The notes below the pieces were generated by a model. It searched no databases. It worked only from the letters and a program-made list of their open reading frames with translations, and had not been told where the DNA came from. Source: an archaeon (lineage in GTDB: Archaea; Asgardarchaeota; Thorarchaeia; Thorarchaeales; Thorarchaeaceae). Taken from it: a stretch of DNA of 63,871 bases. Shown in pieces: positions 17,066 through 25,977 of the stretch. The stretch is taken from the NCBI GenBank assembly GCA_024276825.1, contig JAJRWI010000025.1, forward strand, positions 1 to 63,871. Reading direction: 5' to 3'. Both the position numbers and the translations under genes were made by a program. How positions within the stretch are numbered: the stretch's first letter is position 1; every line of letters starts with the position of its first letter.

Positions 17066-18185
17066 TAAGACGTATTTCATTGTAGTCAGTGATGACGCGA
17101 ATATAGCCCCGGAGCATCTCATCCACTGAGGGGTTTCCCGTGTCGACCTTAAGAGTTCTACTAGAGATGTCCCTAAGCTTTGAAGGAGTGGCAATAACAA
17201 GAATGTGCTCTTTGCCAACTCTCTTGATTATCTCTGGGCTTATCTGCTGGTTTCCACGACCGAATATCATCCCTTGATGACCTATCGGAGACACAACAAT
17301 CCAAGCTTTGTTAAAATCGGGTATCAGCTCGAGAATTCTGGCTTCATTGACATCATTGTGCATCTGTCCATCGATGAACAGATCAACACCCAGAGTGGTC
17401 TTTTTCAGTCCAAGCAGGTCAGTGACTGCCTTTACGGTGGTGCCAGGTCCGAAGATGTATGCGGTATTAGAGTCCATTTCATCAATTATGTAGCGTGCAA
17501 TCGCCTCTTGAGCCTCATGTTCATCAATGGTTTCAGGACTTGCCTGTTTGGCACCTTGGAACCTAGCAGGCACTGCGGGACCCTTGAGGTATCCATAGAG
17601 CCTGATGATGAACCGGTCCTCGCGAAATGCCTCCTCATCAGCATCCATGATCTCAAACTCGGCAGGGGATGTTGAGCCCTCAGCAATCAGTCTTATGACA
17701 TCAGCAGCATCAGGCGGGTTCACAACGAATATCCCTGAATACATCTTCACTCCAGAGGGGACCCCGATCACCATAAGGTCGTCAAGCCCGTGTTCATTTA
17801 CAGCATCGAGAATATCACGAGCAGTCCCATCTCCCCCCACAAAGACAAGTATTCTCACTCCTGCATCATAGAGGGCCTTCACACATCTGCGGGTGTCATT
17901 AGCGTTCGTAATGGCGCCTAACTTCACAGAAACTATCTCTGCATTCATTCCCAGTTCATTAATGATGTCTGCACCCATGACAGAAGGGCATGTTAGCAAC
18001 TCCAGATCGTACATATGTCTTGCAGTCATCAAGTTGAGAAGCGCCTCCAAAAACTCTCGGGCCCTCTGCGGAGCAACTGGCTCCGCACCTCTTCGGATGG
18101 CTTCATCAACCACACCATCTGTGCCTTTCAGACCCACTCGTCCACCCATTCCCGCTACTGGATTTATCAGAAACCCGATCTTCAT
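17052..18185 (-). CDS. ATP-NAD kinase-like protein (COG3199, polyphosphate/ATP-NAD kinase)
   Basis: 377 aa. MKIGFLINPVAGMGGRVGLK opens the protein as in archaeal COG3199 members, and VGGDGTARDILDAV is the GGDGT nucleotide-binding motif of the NAD kinase/diacylglycerol kinase superfamily. GVPSGVKMYSGIFV and the later FGPGTTVKAV and SPIGHQGMIFGRGNQQ are family-typical. It may phosphorylate NAD or a lipid-like acceptor. ATG 18185 has GGGGATG upstream; a GTG at 18194 is the alternative. Cytosolic, no transmembrane segment. Confidence 0.85.
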   Translation of the reverse strand: MKIGFLINPVAGMGGRVGLKGTDGVVDEAIRRGAEPVAPQRAREFLEALLNLMTARHMYDLELLTCPSVMGADIINELGMNAEIVSVKLGAITNANDTRRCVKALYDAGVRILVFVGGDGTARDILDAVNEHGLDDLMVIGVPSGVKMYSGIFVVNPPDAADVIRLIAEGSTSPAEFEIMDADEEAFREDRFIIRLYGYLKGPAVPARFQGAKQASPETIDEHEAQEAIARYIIDEMDSNTAYIFGPGTTVKAVTDLLGLKKTTLGVDLFIDGQMHNDVNEARILELIPDFNKAWIVVSPIGHQGMIFGRGNQQISPEIIKRVGKEHILVIATPSKLRDISSRTLKVDTGNPSVDEMLRGYIRVITDYNEIRLIKVE

Positions 18186-18309
18186 TGAGTTCACATCCCC
18201 ATCAGCTGAATCGCAACGATTTGGCTAAAGAACTTGCGATTAATGAGCGATGATGTCATTTAGCATTGTAAGGTTTCGTTATAGAGATAATGTAAGTGGA
18301 GTGATGTTT

Positions 18310-18906
18310 TCAGTCATTTCTCTTTAATCTGAGAGCACCTACAGCTGCAGCAGACATGAACCAGAAGCTCACTCTCACTAGGAGTTCTTCAAGAAATCGG
18401 GGTCTATCATTGGGTGTGGCCTCTTCTGGCCACCGATTGCGTCGATAGTCGTCGAATTTCTCAAATGTCTTACCCCATTTGGTCGTTAGTGGAATATCCA
18501 CAAAATGGTCGCAGACAGTATTGATTGAACGCACAAGTGTGACAAAATCAAGCTTCATACGGAGTAGCAAGTCTTTCATCCCCTTAAACAGGGGACGATT
18601 GTTTAGGAACTCCCAATCAATGCTCTTCAGCGCTTCTCGATTAACAGCATTCATGCGGGGCTTGTTGAATTTGCACTCCGAGTCATAGGTACAACGGGCG
18701 CGCACCCACAACTCCTTCTTTGTGAAGAGTACGACAATCACATGATCTCCCTTGGACCTCATCTTTTCCTTGTGATTGCCAGCGGGAAATGACACCTCCA
18801 GAGCACTAGGGCCTTTATACTTGGGATGATTCTTGAAGTAGAGTTTCAGAGCTAGAGATAATGCAGGTAAAAGATTGACACCATAGTGCTCATCTGGATC
18901 GGTCAT
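18310..18906 (-). CDS. hypothetical protein
   Basis: 198 aa, no family recognised. The N-terminal half alternates strands and basic segments (HVIVVLFTKKELWVRARC) and contains two cysteines, C97-x5-type spacing (RCTYDSECKF). The middle is helical, and the end, RVSFWFMSAAAVGALRLK, could be one membrane helix with a basic tail, so it may attach to the membrane by its C-terminus. It lies 61 nt downstream of the Rab-like GTPase gene on the same strand, which raises the possibility of a shared transcript and a GTPase partner. That link is inference only. Confidence 0.55.
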   Translation of the reverse strand: MTDPDEHYGVNLLPALSLALKLYFKNHPKYKGPSALEVSFPAGNHKEKMRSKGDHVIVVLFTKKELWVRARCTYDSECKFNKPRMNAVNREALKSIDWEFLNNRPLFKGMKDLLLRMKLDFVTLVRSINTVCDHFVDIPLTTKWGKTFEKFDDYRRNRWPEEATPNDRPRFLEELLVRVSFWFMSAAAVGALRLKRND

Positions 18907-18967
18907 TTATGGGATCAATTCTCCTCGCAATTCGTCCCAAGGAATATGAAGTATAAGTTGTTGATCA

Positions 18968-19504
18968 TTATGTATTCTGGCGGTATTTCACAAGAGTCTT
19001 GGCGAGCTCGGCAAAGATGTCAACAATACCCTCGCCAGTCTTTGCAGATGACTCAACATAGGGCATGTTATGATTCTTTGCAAACTCATAACCTTCAGCA
19101 GGATCTACAACGCGGTCAGGCAAGTCAGTCTTGTTTGCAACAAGTACGAGTGGGATGTCCTTATTAATCGCCTTTCTCAGCTCTTCAAGCCATTCTTCAA
19201 GAACAATGAATGTTCGCCTTCGACTTACATCATAGACAAGTATTCCGCCACTAGCACCACGATAATACATGGGTCGCAGGATTTGAAACCGAGACTGACC
19301 TGCAACATCCCAGATCTGTAATTTGACCGTGGTTCGAGACCCATCATCTTCAGTGATATCGATACTCTTGACAGCAAACTGCGAACCAATAGTGGTCTTA
19401 TAGTCAGTACGGAAGAATCCATGACTGAAACGGGTGACTATTGCGGTCTTTCCAACAGCACCCTCCCCTAATACAACAATCTTGAAGAGCAGGTCGTACG
19501 CCAT
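18968..19504 (-). CDS. Rab-type small GTPase
   Basis: 178 aa with all G motifs: P-loop GEGAVGKT (13-20), switch I YKTTIGSQF (35-43), WDVAGQ (65-70) with the catalytic Gln at 70, NKTD (124-127) and SSAK (152-155). The YxxTIGxxF and WDxAGQ patterns are Rab-like rather than Arf- or MglA-like. The C-terminus ends KYRQNT with no cysteine, so eukaryotic-type prenylation is not possible. Such expanded Ras-superfamily proteins are characteristic of Asgard archaea. Probably a molecular switch, perhaps at a membrane through a partner protein. The hypothetical gene follows on the strand. Confidence 0.93.
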   Translation of the reverse strand: MAYDLLFKIVVLGEGAVGKTAIVTRFSHGFFRTDYKTTIGSQFAVKSIDITEDDGSRTTVKLQIWDVAGQSRFQILRPMYYRGASGGILVYDVSRRRTFIVLEEWLEELRKAINKDIPLVLVANKTDLPDRVVDPAEGYEFAKNHNMPYVESSAKTGEGIVDIFAELAKTLVKYRQNT

Positions 19505-19759
19505 CTGACTTTCCTCATTGGGTTAAATTGGTCATCTATTAGTTCATGACACGAAATCATAAGATTTACTGTCAGTAATAAAGTTTCGTAGTTTGCAAAG
19601 AACTATGTGAACTTTGCTGTTTCTATTGAGTAGGAGCACTTTTTGTCCGATGCATGTATATGCGAAAAAACTGGCTTTTGACTTGATTGGGCATAATGCT
19701 TCATTTTGATGATTATTGCATTGTAGGAGTGCTTTTCGATAGACTATTGCAAAAGAGTA

Positions 19760-20152
19760 TCAACTTGACTGAAGATGTCGTATAAAAAGTGGTATCAACA
19801 CTCCAATGTAACTAATAGATAGTGAGTCTATGAATAGAAATGTGATGACTATCAGACGAGGCATAAGTAGAGTCGCAAGAAGCGGACTTGCATAATAGAC
19901 ACTCACCATTAATATCAAACCAATTATGAAAATGATCACTGATATTCTTTCATCAATCTGCTTTAATTGTGCTTTCTCTGCAAGATATTGAGCAACCATA
20001 GTTGTTGAGACCAGAATTGGCAAGAATCCAATAATTACACAAAAAGTGTTTATGTCTGGAAACAATTGAAATGCAGAGATAAACACTTGGACTATTGTAC
20101 CCATCAGGAAAAGCAGTATTCCAATAATTATCAGTTTATTATTCTCGTTCAT
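19760..20152 (-). CDS. small four-helix membrane protein
   Basis: 130 aa, almost entirely hydrophobic: helices near residues 7-29, 36-56, 69-90 and 97-122, with a short charged loop AEKAQLKQIDERI between helices 2 and 3. No family recognised. It follows the secreted gene on the same strand by 35 nt and may be co-expressed with it. The preceding 255-bp gap to the GTPase gene (19505-19759) holds nothing that I can identify. Confidence 0.6.
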   Translation of the reverse strand: MNENNKLIIIGILLFLMGTIVQVFISAFQLFPDINTFCVIIGFLPILVSTTMVAQYLAEKAQLKQIDERISVIIFIIGLILMVSVYYASPLLATLLMPRLIVITFLFIDSLSISYIGVLIPLFIRHLQSS

Positions 20153-20187
20153 TATAGATGTGCCTCCTGCTTTTCAATAATATAAAA

Positions 20188-21108
20188 TCATGGATTCCCA
20201 ATTCCGATCGCATCAACAAAAGTATATGATCCAATCCTGAGATAGCCTGATGTCAACAACACAGAAGCGGCAATTCCCATTCCTGATCCACCAAGTGCTG
20301 TGAGCCACCAAAGATTTGATTTAAGCCATGTATCATAACTTTTGCCCCACCACCACCAAATACAACCAGCTTCATCAATTAAGACTGATTCTGTGAGATA
20401 TCCAAAGGCAAGACCTAGGATTCCACCAATAAAAGCGCCTGCGGGCCCATCTATCAAAGCACGTATTGTGCCGAAAATAACTCCCCAGCCACCAACCGCG
20501 ACTGCAGCAGATAGGGTACTACCCATTTGATTGTGATAGGAATTCTGGCCATTTAATGTGGTCTCAGTCCATGTTGGAATGTGGTAATAGTTTCTATCTG
20601 GGTGATGATATTTGAATTGATATGAAGGACCAATCACTTGGCGCATACCATCCCACCAAGAGTATGAATATAATTCATCCAAATCATGGCCAGTCTTTGT
20701 ATTTGATTTTGTTATTGAAGCATTCAATGGCTTGATAATATTGGCTGATCGAATAAATGTCAATTTCGTATTACTATTAACTATAATTGTTGTCAAGAAT
20801 TGATTATTGATTGGAGAAACTAGTAGTTCCAATGTGGAAACCATATATTCATCAACATAACTGATCAGAATGTGGTGTCCTGGCGAAAAGATGAAAATAG
20901 TTAATTCCATTTCGTCAATAACAAAAGAGAACACTTCTGCATCTAGTTCGTTGTAAATGATGTCAACATGCCCCAGTGAAAATAATTGTTGGCTTTTTAC
21001 GCCCGAAGAGGCTTTAAAGTATCCATTTGAAGATGCAAAAGAACTTACAATTCCAGAGAGAACCATAACCAAAACTAAAATTATAGAGAGAAATTTCGAG
21101 ATTTTCAA
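20188..21108 (-). CDS. exported protein with a glycine-rich hydrophobic hairpin
   Basis: 306 aa from TTG 21108, chosen because it gives a clean signal peptide (MKISKFLSIILVLVMVLSG) and follows GGTG; the frame opens at 21138. The mature N-terminal half has beta character with FSPGHHILISYVDEY. After a Tyr/His-rich stretch (KYHHPDRNYYHIPTW) come glycine-zipper-like helices VAVGGWGVIFG and GAFIGGILGLAFGYL, then four tryptophans in a row (CIWWWWGK) and another Gly-rich helix. Such hairpins occur in bacteriocins and pore formers, but no family is recognised. AT-rich composition. The small membrane gene downstream could be a partner. Confidence 0.55.
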   Translation of the reverse strand: MKISKFLSIILVLVMVLSGIVSSFASSNGYFKASSGVKSQQLFSLGHVDIIYNELDAEVFSFVIDEMELTIFIFSPGHHILISYVDEYMVSTLELLVSPINNQFLTTIIVNSNTKLTFIRSANIIKPLNASITKSNTKTGHDLDELYSYSWWDGMRQVIGPSYQFKYHHPDRNYYHIPTWTETTLNGQNSYHNQMGSTLSAAVAVGGWGVIFGTIRALIDGPAGAFIGGILGLAFGYLTESVLIDEAGCIWWWWGKSYDTWLKSNLWWLTALGGSGMGIAASVLLTSGYLRIGSYTFVDAIGIGNP

Positions 21109-21281
21109 TCCCCAACACCAAGATGAATTAATCAACAATTCCTTTTTTTTTCGGTTCTAGCAAAACGAGGGTCTATCATTAAATGCTAAAAAGAAAGGAC
21201 AAGAATTATTCAGTCGTGCCTATGCTGATTAATTCCTGCATTCAATGTAATTAGAATAGAATAAAGATGGAATCAGTCCCA

Positions 21282-22082
21282 CTATTTTTGAAGCGTATCC
21301 GCAATCCAGTGCATGAATTTTGCAAGTATTTCATTAAATCGTTCTGATTGTTCAATCATAGGCTGGTGATCTGCATCACGGATCAACACGAGATCGGCCC
21401 TGGGGAGTGCACGTTCGAGTTCTTGAGCATAACCGGGGCGAATCACATCATCATCAATCCCATGAATCACCAGAGTAGGTAGCCTGATCTCTCCAAGACG
21501 GTCATTGATGTCGAACTCATGGCAGGCCTTGAGGTCTCGTGGCAGCATCTCAGGATGTGTTTCTTTCATTCTCTGCTCTGCTTCAATTATCTCCAATGCT
21601 TCGGAGTTCTTGTGCTTGAGTTTACTCTCAAGTCTGAAAAACATCTCCTGAACAAACTCAATGGCAAGTCCGGGTGTGAGCTTCGTCAAATCGAGGTCTG
21701 CAGAGGTATCGACAAGGACAAGAGCTCTTGGTTGTGGTGAGCTGCCATTCAACACATAAGACATCACAACTCCACCACCCATGCTATGCCCGACCAGAAC
21801 AAAGTTTTCTAGTGAGAGGTGTTTGATGAGCGCCTCCAGTTCTCGTGCATAGTCGTTCATTATGCTCACATTATCCACAGTCGTTTCAGAACAGCCATGA
21901 CCAGACAGGTCGAATGTGATGACACGATGAGTCCTCTTGAATTCTCGAACTTGCAGTTTCCAGATGTTGTGGGATGAGCCTGCACCATGAACGAAGACAA
22001 TGGGAAATCCTTGAGCCTTGTCCATGCGTTCATCAGCCTCAAAATAGCAGAGTTTTGCGCCCTTATACATGAATTCTGGCAA
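21282..22082 (-). CDS. alpha/beta hydrolase
   Basis: 266 aa. The TTG start at 22082 is supported by GAGGTG 7 nt upstream; ATG 22073 is the alternative. Oxyanion segment VFVHGAGSSHNIWK, nucleophile elbow VGHSMGGGVVMSY (Ser), acid in IHGIDDDVI and the histidine in DADHQPM make a complete catalytic triad. A helical lid lies between LDLTKLTPG and DINDRLG. Cytosolic esterase, lipase or C-C hydrolase type; the substrate is not predictable. It is divergent from the phosphoglucosamine mutase gene across 111 bp. Confidence 0.88.
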   Translation of the reverse strand: MPEFMYKGAKLCYFEADERMDKAQGFPIVFVHGAGSSHNIWKLQVREFKRTHRVITFDLSGHGCSETTVDNVSIMNDYARELEALIKHLSLENFVLVGHSMGGGVVMSYVLNGSSPQPRALVLVDTSADLDLTKLTPGLAIEFVQEMFFRLESKLKHKNSEALEIIEAEQRMKETHPEMLPRDLKACHEFDINDRLGEIRLPTLVIHGIDDDVIRPGYAQELERALPRADLVLIRDADHQPMIEQSERFNEILAKFMHWIADTLQK

Positions 22083-22193
22083 GAAGGTTCACCTCATTTA
22101 ATGAAAGACTCATGAGTCAATGCCATATAGCAGTATCCTTGATGCCATGTTAATGGCGGTAGGTATTTCTTTTCATTTGACATCCCAAGACAC

Positions 22194-23579
22194 GTGGCAG
22201 AGATGAAAGGAAGACTATTCGGAACCACGGGTGTCAGAAAGGTGTATGGAAGAGAGTTTGACCTTGATATGGCACTCGATCTTGGAAAAGCCTTTGGTAC
22301 ATATCTGAATGAGGGCACGGTGCTACTTGCCAGAGATGTAAGGATCACCGGCAAGATGGTGGAGGACACATTTGCGGCAGGACTGATGTCCACAGGGATA
22401 TCGGTTGTGAGAGCGGGAGTCATTCCCACTCCAACGCTTGCATTCATGACAATGCATGGCCGATACAAGGCAGGAGTTATGATAACAGCCTCACATAATC
22501 CGCCAGAGTATACAGGGATAAAATTCTGGACTGCAAGCAGCATGGGATACACACCCCATGAGGAGAGGGAAATTGAGAAGATCTATCAATCACGAGAGTT
22601 CAAGCGGGCAACATGGGACAGGCTTGGTTCTGACTCAAGTATAGATAATGCGGTCAGTGAACATATCAGAGAGATCTTGGCAAGGACCAAGGTTGAAACA
22701 ATAAAATCCAAGGAGTTCAAGGTTGTCGTCGACCCGGGAAATGGCGCGGCCTGTGTTTTGACACCATATCTTGTCAGAGAACTTGGATGCAAGGTCATCA
22801 CGATCAATGGGCAACTGGACGGACACTTTCCAGGCAGAAAGTCCGAGCCTGATAAGGAGTCATTGGTTGATCTGATCAGAGTCGTCAGGGACACTGGTGC
22901 GGACCTTGGAGTCGCTCATGATGGTGATTCTGACAGGGTTGTGTTTGTGACTGAAAACGGTGAAGTGATTCGGAGTGACAGGACTATTGCATTAATATCA
23001 ATGGACATGTTGAAACGGCAGCCGGGAGGTGTCATAGTCACTACTGTTGACAGTTCAAAAGTGCTTGATGAAATAGTGGAGAAGCATGGCGGCAAAGTCA
23101 TAAGGACACCTGTCGGAGACATTCAGGTAGCGTTCAAGATAAGGGAGAATAACGCAATATTTGGTGGCGAGGCCTGTGGAGTCTTCATATTCCCCGATTT
23201 TCATCTGGCCCCTGAGCCATTTCTGGCAACCTGTAAGATTCTTGAACTCATGGCGAAGACTGGTAGAGGCTTTAGAGACCTAATGAGAGAGATTCCTATC
23301 TATCCACTCAAGAAGACAAAGATTCAGTGTGATAATGAGAGAAAGCAGGAGGTCATGGAAACACTTCAGGAGAAGCTACCAGAAGCCATAGGTGATGTTG
23401 TGGAGATCATCACTGTGGATGGGCTTGGCGTGTCGCTGAAAAATGGATGGCTCCTCGTGCGACCCTCTGGAACCGAACCAGTCATCAGAATCACATGTGA
23501 GGCAAGGAGTGAGCAAGACGTAGAACATATAATAGAGAGAGCAAAGGAGATAGTTGAAGGAACAATCGCAACAAGATAG
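22194..23579 (+). CDS. glmM: phosphoglucosamine/phosphomannose mutase
   Basis: 461 aa from GTG 22194; ATG 22203 is equally possible and matches the usual family start (RLFGTTGVR). The phosphoserine loop is TASHNPPEYTG (S100), the metal loop DGDSDR (243-248), the sugar loop GGEACG, and the phosphate-binding tail RPSGTEPVIRI. It interconverts hexosamine or hexose 6- and 1-phosphates; the EACG form of the sugar loop fits archaeal GlmM/ManB types. If GlmM, it supplies glucosamine-1-phosphate for UDP-GlcNAc, the sugar donor of the BshA-like enzyme encoded 1.2 kb downstream. Substrate preference is not certain. Confidence 0.88.
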   Translation: MAEMKGRLFGTTGVRKVYGREFDLDMALDLGKAFGTYLNEGTVLLARDVRITGKMVEDTFAAGLMSTGISVVRAGVIPTPTLAFMTMHGRYKAGVMITASHNPPEYTGIKFWTASSMGYTPHEEREIEKIYQSREFKRATWDRLGSDSSIDNAVSEHIREILARTKVETIKSKEFKVVVDPGNGAACVLTPYLVRELGCKVITINGQLDGHFPGRKSEPDKESLVDLIRVVRDTGADLGVAHDGDSDRVVFVTENGEVIRSDRTIALISMDMLKRQPGGVIVTTVDSSKVLDEIVEKHGGKVIRTPVGDIQVAFKIRENNAIFGGEACGVFIFPDFHLAPEPFLATCKILELMAKTGRGFRDLMREIPIYPLKKTKIQCDNERKQEVMETLQEKLPEAIGDVVEIITVDGLGVSLKNGWLLVRPSGTEPVIRITCEARSEQDVEHIIERAKEIVEGTIATR

Positions 23580-23630
23580 TTTTATAGCACAACAAATAGA
23601 AAAAGAGAGTTGTATATTGGAGTAAGAGAA

Positions 23631-24038
23631 ATGCCCGACGAAGACGAACTAGGAATAATGGAAGAATTTGAGTGGGCATTAAAGGATCCCACTGAAGAAA
23701 AGATACGACAACTAGGTGAAGTAGTGAGTACCATAACCACTAAACTAGTGGCTGCCATAAGCGAGATTCAAGAGAACATTTACAATATCAAAAATGAAGT
23801 TAGTGAGTTGAGTTCCAAAGTGGATCAACTGGAGGGCAAGATCTCACGACTGTCTACTGCGGGTCCTGCAACGGCGGCCCCATCTGCAGCATCTGCCGCT
23901 GCTGATACACCAATAGCCGCTGCTCCAAAGCCAAAGCCCGCAGCAGCCCCACCCCCAAGTTCAGGAGGAGGCCTAATGGGAGAACTAAAGGCTGCTCTTG
24001 CGGCCAGAAGAAGAAAGGCAGGCGGAGAGGACGGTTAG
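23631..24038 (+). CDS. coiled-coil protein with C-terminal VASP-like actin-binding motif
   Basis: 135 aa from ATG 23631 with GGAG 8 nt upstream; TTTTATAG at 23579-23586 may be the TATA box. Residues 1-25 are acidic; 30-74 are a heptad-like coiled coil (KLVAAISEIQENIYNIKNEV and on); 75-111 are Ala/Pro-rich and disordered; residues 112-131 read GGGLMGELKAALAARRRKAG. That last block closely resembles the F-actin-binding block of Ena/VASP proteins (GGGLMEEM...LARRRKA) and also recalls WH2 and formin DAD helices. Coil plus Pro-rich linker plus actin motif is an actin-regulator layout. I infer an actin-filament partner in an Asgard cell; no homologue search was possible. Confidence 0.7.
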   Translation: MPDEDELGIMEEFEWALKDPTEEKIRQLGEVVSTITTKLVAAISEIQENIYNIKNEVSELSSKVDQLEGKISRLSTAGPATAAPSAASAAADTPIAAAPKPKPAAAPPPSSGGGLMGELKAALAARRRKAGGEDG

Positions 24039-24700
24039 AAAAGCGTCATGACATTGTTCTTTGGATAGAACGGTCCCGAGTGTTCTGGTAGGGTCACTGA
24101 GAATGCTTCTGCGCGTTCGCATGCAGACTGAACGCCCCGTAGAGCAGTTCTTGTGTCGTATAGTCTTAGGTAGTAATCATTGGCTTTGCTTATCTGCGAC
24201 TCGTGTTCTTTTAATGCGGCCACGGCACTCTTGTAAAATGGCGTTATGTTGACAAACACATGTGGACGAGAAATGGGCGTGTTGATCTCCATATGGAGCA
24301 CACGTTCCACTCGATGAGCATTGTCAAAGAGGGTTGTATGGGACGCCCACTCGATAGCGCGTCTCACAATCTCCAATGTCGCCCTATGATTATGATTGTA
24401 GTCCTCCTCTGAATGAGTGATTATCAGGAAGGGTCTTGACTTCAGGATTGCACCTATGACCTCATTGACAAGGTCCATGCCAATGTCAAAATCATCACGT
24501 TCGCTCAGGAACAGAGAGCGTACACCCAGACGCGAACAGGCATTCTGAAGTTCGTTGTTCCTTGTGTCATTGCCTGTAAGGCACATCACATCAACAGGAA
24601 TGTTGTGAGTAGTATGTGCCAGAATGGTGCCGCCAGCACCGATGCATTCATCATCAGGGTGAGCACTAATTACCAGAATTGACTTGGTTTCATCGGGCAT
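24035..24700 (-). CDS. bshB: PIG-L/LmbE-family deacetylase, BshB-like
   Basis: 221 aa from ATG 24700 (a TTG at 24730 is in frame). ILVISAHPDDECIGAGGTI holds the zinc ligands (AHPDDE), and EEDYNHNHRATLEIV gives the third histidine. Family members remove acetyl groups from GlcNAc conjugates: GlcNAc-malate (BshB), GlcNAc-inositol (MshB) or GlcNAc-PI. The gene is divergent from a BshA-like glycosyltransferase gene, with a BshC-like gene behind it, so GlcNAc-malate deacetylation is the best guess. Its last 4 bp overlap the end of the VASP-like gene on the other strand. Confidence 0.82.
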   Translation of the reverse strand: MPDETKSILVISAHPDDECIGAGGTILAHTTHNIPVDVMCLTGNDTRNNELQNACSRLGVRSLFLSERDDFDIGMDLVNEVIGAILKSRPFLIITHSEEDYNHNHRATLEIVRRAIEWASHTTLFDNAHRVERVLHMEINTPISRPHVFVNITPFYKSAVAALKEHESQISKANDYYLRLYDTRTALRGVQSACERAEAFSVTLPEHSGPFYPKNNVMTLF

Positions 24701-24801
24701 GTTGCCACAATTGTCACCAATACTAATCAACCATTCTAATTGACCAGACCATTTTCCTTATAGGACAGCATCATGCATAACTGATTACTCTGGTGAACCA
24801 C

Positions 24802-25968
24802 ATGAACATAGGAGTCAATCTCTATCCATCTGTGGGAGGCTCTGGATATCTGGCCACAAGGCTTGGTCAACATCTCGCCCGTCGTGGACACCATATCCAT
24901 TTCATCACCTATGACAGACCATTCTCGCTGATGTGGGAGTCAACACAGGGAGTCTATGTTGATCTTGTTGACAGGTTCGATTACCCATTGTTCAAGAATA
25001 TTGGTCCACCCTATGGTATGGCTCTCACCTCTAAGATAGTGAAAGTGGCAAAGTCATCCAAACTTGACTTGATTCATTCTCATTACGCTATACCTCATGC
25101 AATGTCTGCATACATGGCAAGAGAGATCATTGGGATACCCTATGTACTCACACTGCATGGTTCAGATGTTCATACCCTGGGCATGGACCCCGCCTATCGG
25201 CCAGTAGTTGAGCATGTAATAGAAAATGCCGATGCTGTGACATCTGTTTCGGAGTTTCTCAAGAGGAAGGCAATTGAGGAAATGGGAATAGAGAGGGACA
25301 TCAAGGTCATTCCAAATTTCATTGATGTGAAGAGGTTCACTCACCTCAATGGAATAAGGCTTCTTGTTGAGAGCGGGTGTGTCTCACTACGACGAAATGA
25401 GGAACTCAAGGAGATTGACCCTGATGAGAAGATCTTACTTCATGCCTCCAATTTCAGAAGAGTGAAGAGAGTAGTCGAACTTGTGGAGATGATGAGACCC
25501 ATTGTAGACCATCTACCAAAGACAAGACTGATAATCGCTGGCGATGGCCCCACGAGAATCGAGGTTGAACGCAAGATAGATGAACTCGACTTGTGTAACA
25601 ATGTCCACCTCTTAGGAATTAAGAGCAACATGCTTGAAATCATGTGCACTGCTGATGTGTTCCTTCTCAATTCCACACTTGAGGGGATGCCCCTTGTGCT
25701 CCTTGAGGCAATGTCATGTAAACTCCCGGTTGTGACCACTCCTGCGGGAGGCATCCCTGAGCTGGTCCGACCCGGAATTGATGGAATAGTGACAAAGGGG
25801 TTTGAGCAGGACGAGTACATTCAGAAAGTCTTGGAGATATTGACTGATGACAAGTTGCGTCAGAAGTATGCCCAGGCGGGACGCAAGAGGGTTGAAGAGA
25901 GTTTTTCAGCAGATAAGATTGTCAAACAATATGAACAGTTGTTTATTGAGGTCATTGCAGATCGGTAG
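24802..25968 (+). CDS. bshA: GT4 glycosyltransferase, BshA-like (UDP-GlcNAc:malate)
   Basis: 388 aa from ATG 24802 (GGTGA 6 nt upstream). The N-terminus MNIGVNLYPSVGGSGYLATR and HFITYDRPF, then HSHYAIPHAMSAYMA, TLHGSDVHTLG and SVSEFLK, follow BshA block by block; the C-domain has LLHASNFRRVKRV, GDGPTRIEVE and the EX7E region TLEGMPLVLLEAMS. Bacterial BshA makes GlcNAc-malate, first intermediate of bacillithiol. A loop around residues 180-205 (GIRLLVESGCVSLRRNEELK) is unlike the bacterial enzyme as I recall it. It is followed 9 nt later by the BshC-like gene. Other GT4 substrates remain possible. Confidence 0.82.
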   Translation: MNIGVNLYPSVGGSGYLATRLGQHLARRGHHIHFITYDRPFSLMWESTQGVYVDLVDRFDYPLFKNIGPPYGMALTSKIVKVAKSSKLDLIHSHYAIPHAMSAYMAREIIGIPYVLTLHGSDVHTLGMDPAYRPVVEHVIENADAVTSVSEFLKRKAIEEMGIERDIKVIPNFIDVKRFTHLNGIRLLVESGCVSLRRNEELKEIDPDEKILLHASNFRRVKRVVELVEMMRPIVDHLPKTRLIIAGDGPTRIEVERKIDELDLCNNVHLLGIKSNMLEIMCTADVFLLNSTLEGMPLVLLEAMSCKLPVVTTPAGGIPELVRPGIDGIVTKGFEQDEYIQKVLEILTDDKLRQKYAQAGRKRVEESFSADKIVKQYEQLFIEVIADR

Positions 25969-25977
25969 GAGGCCTTA

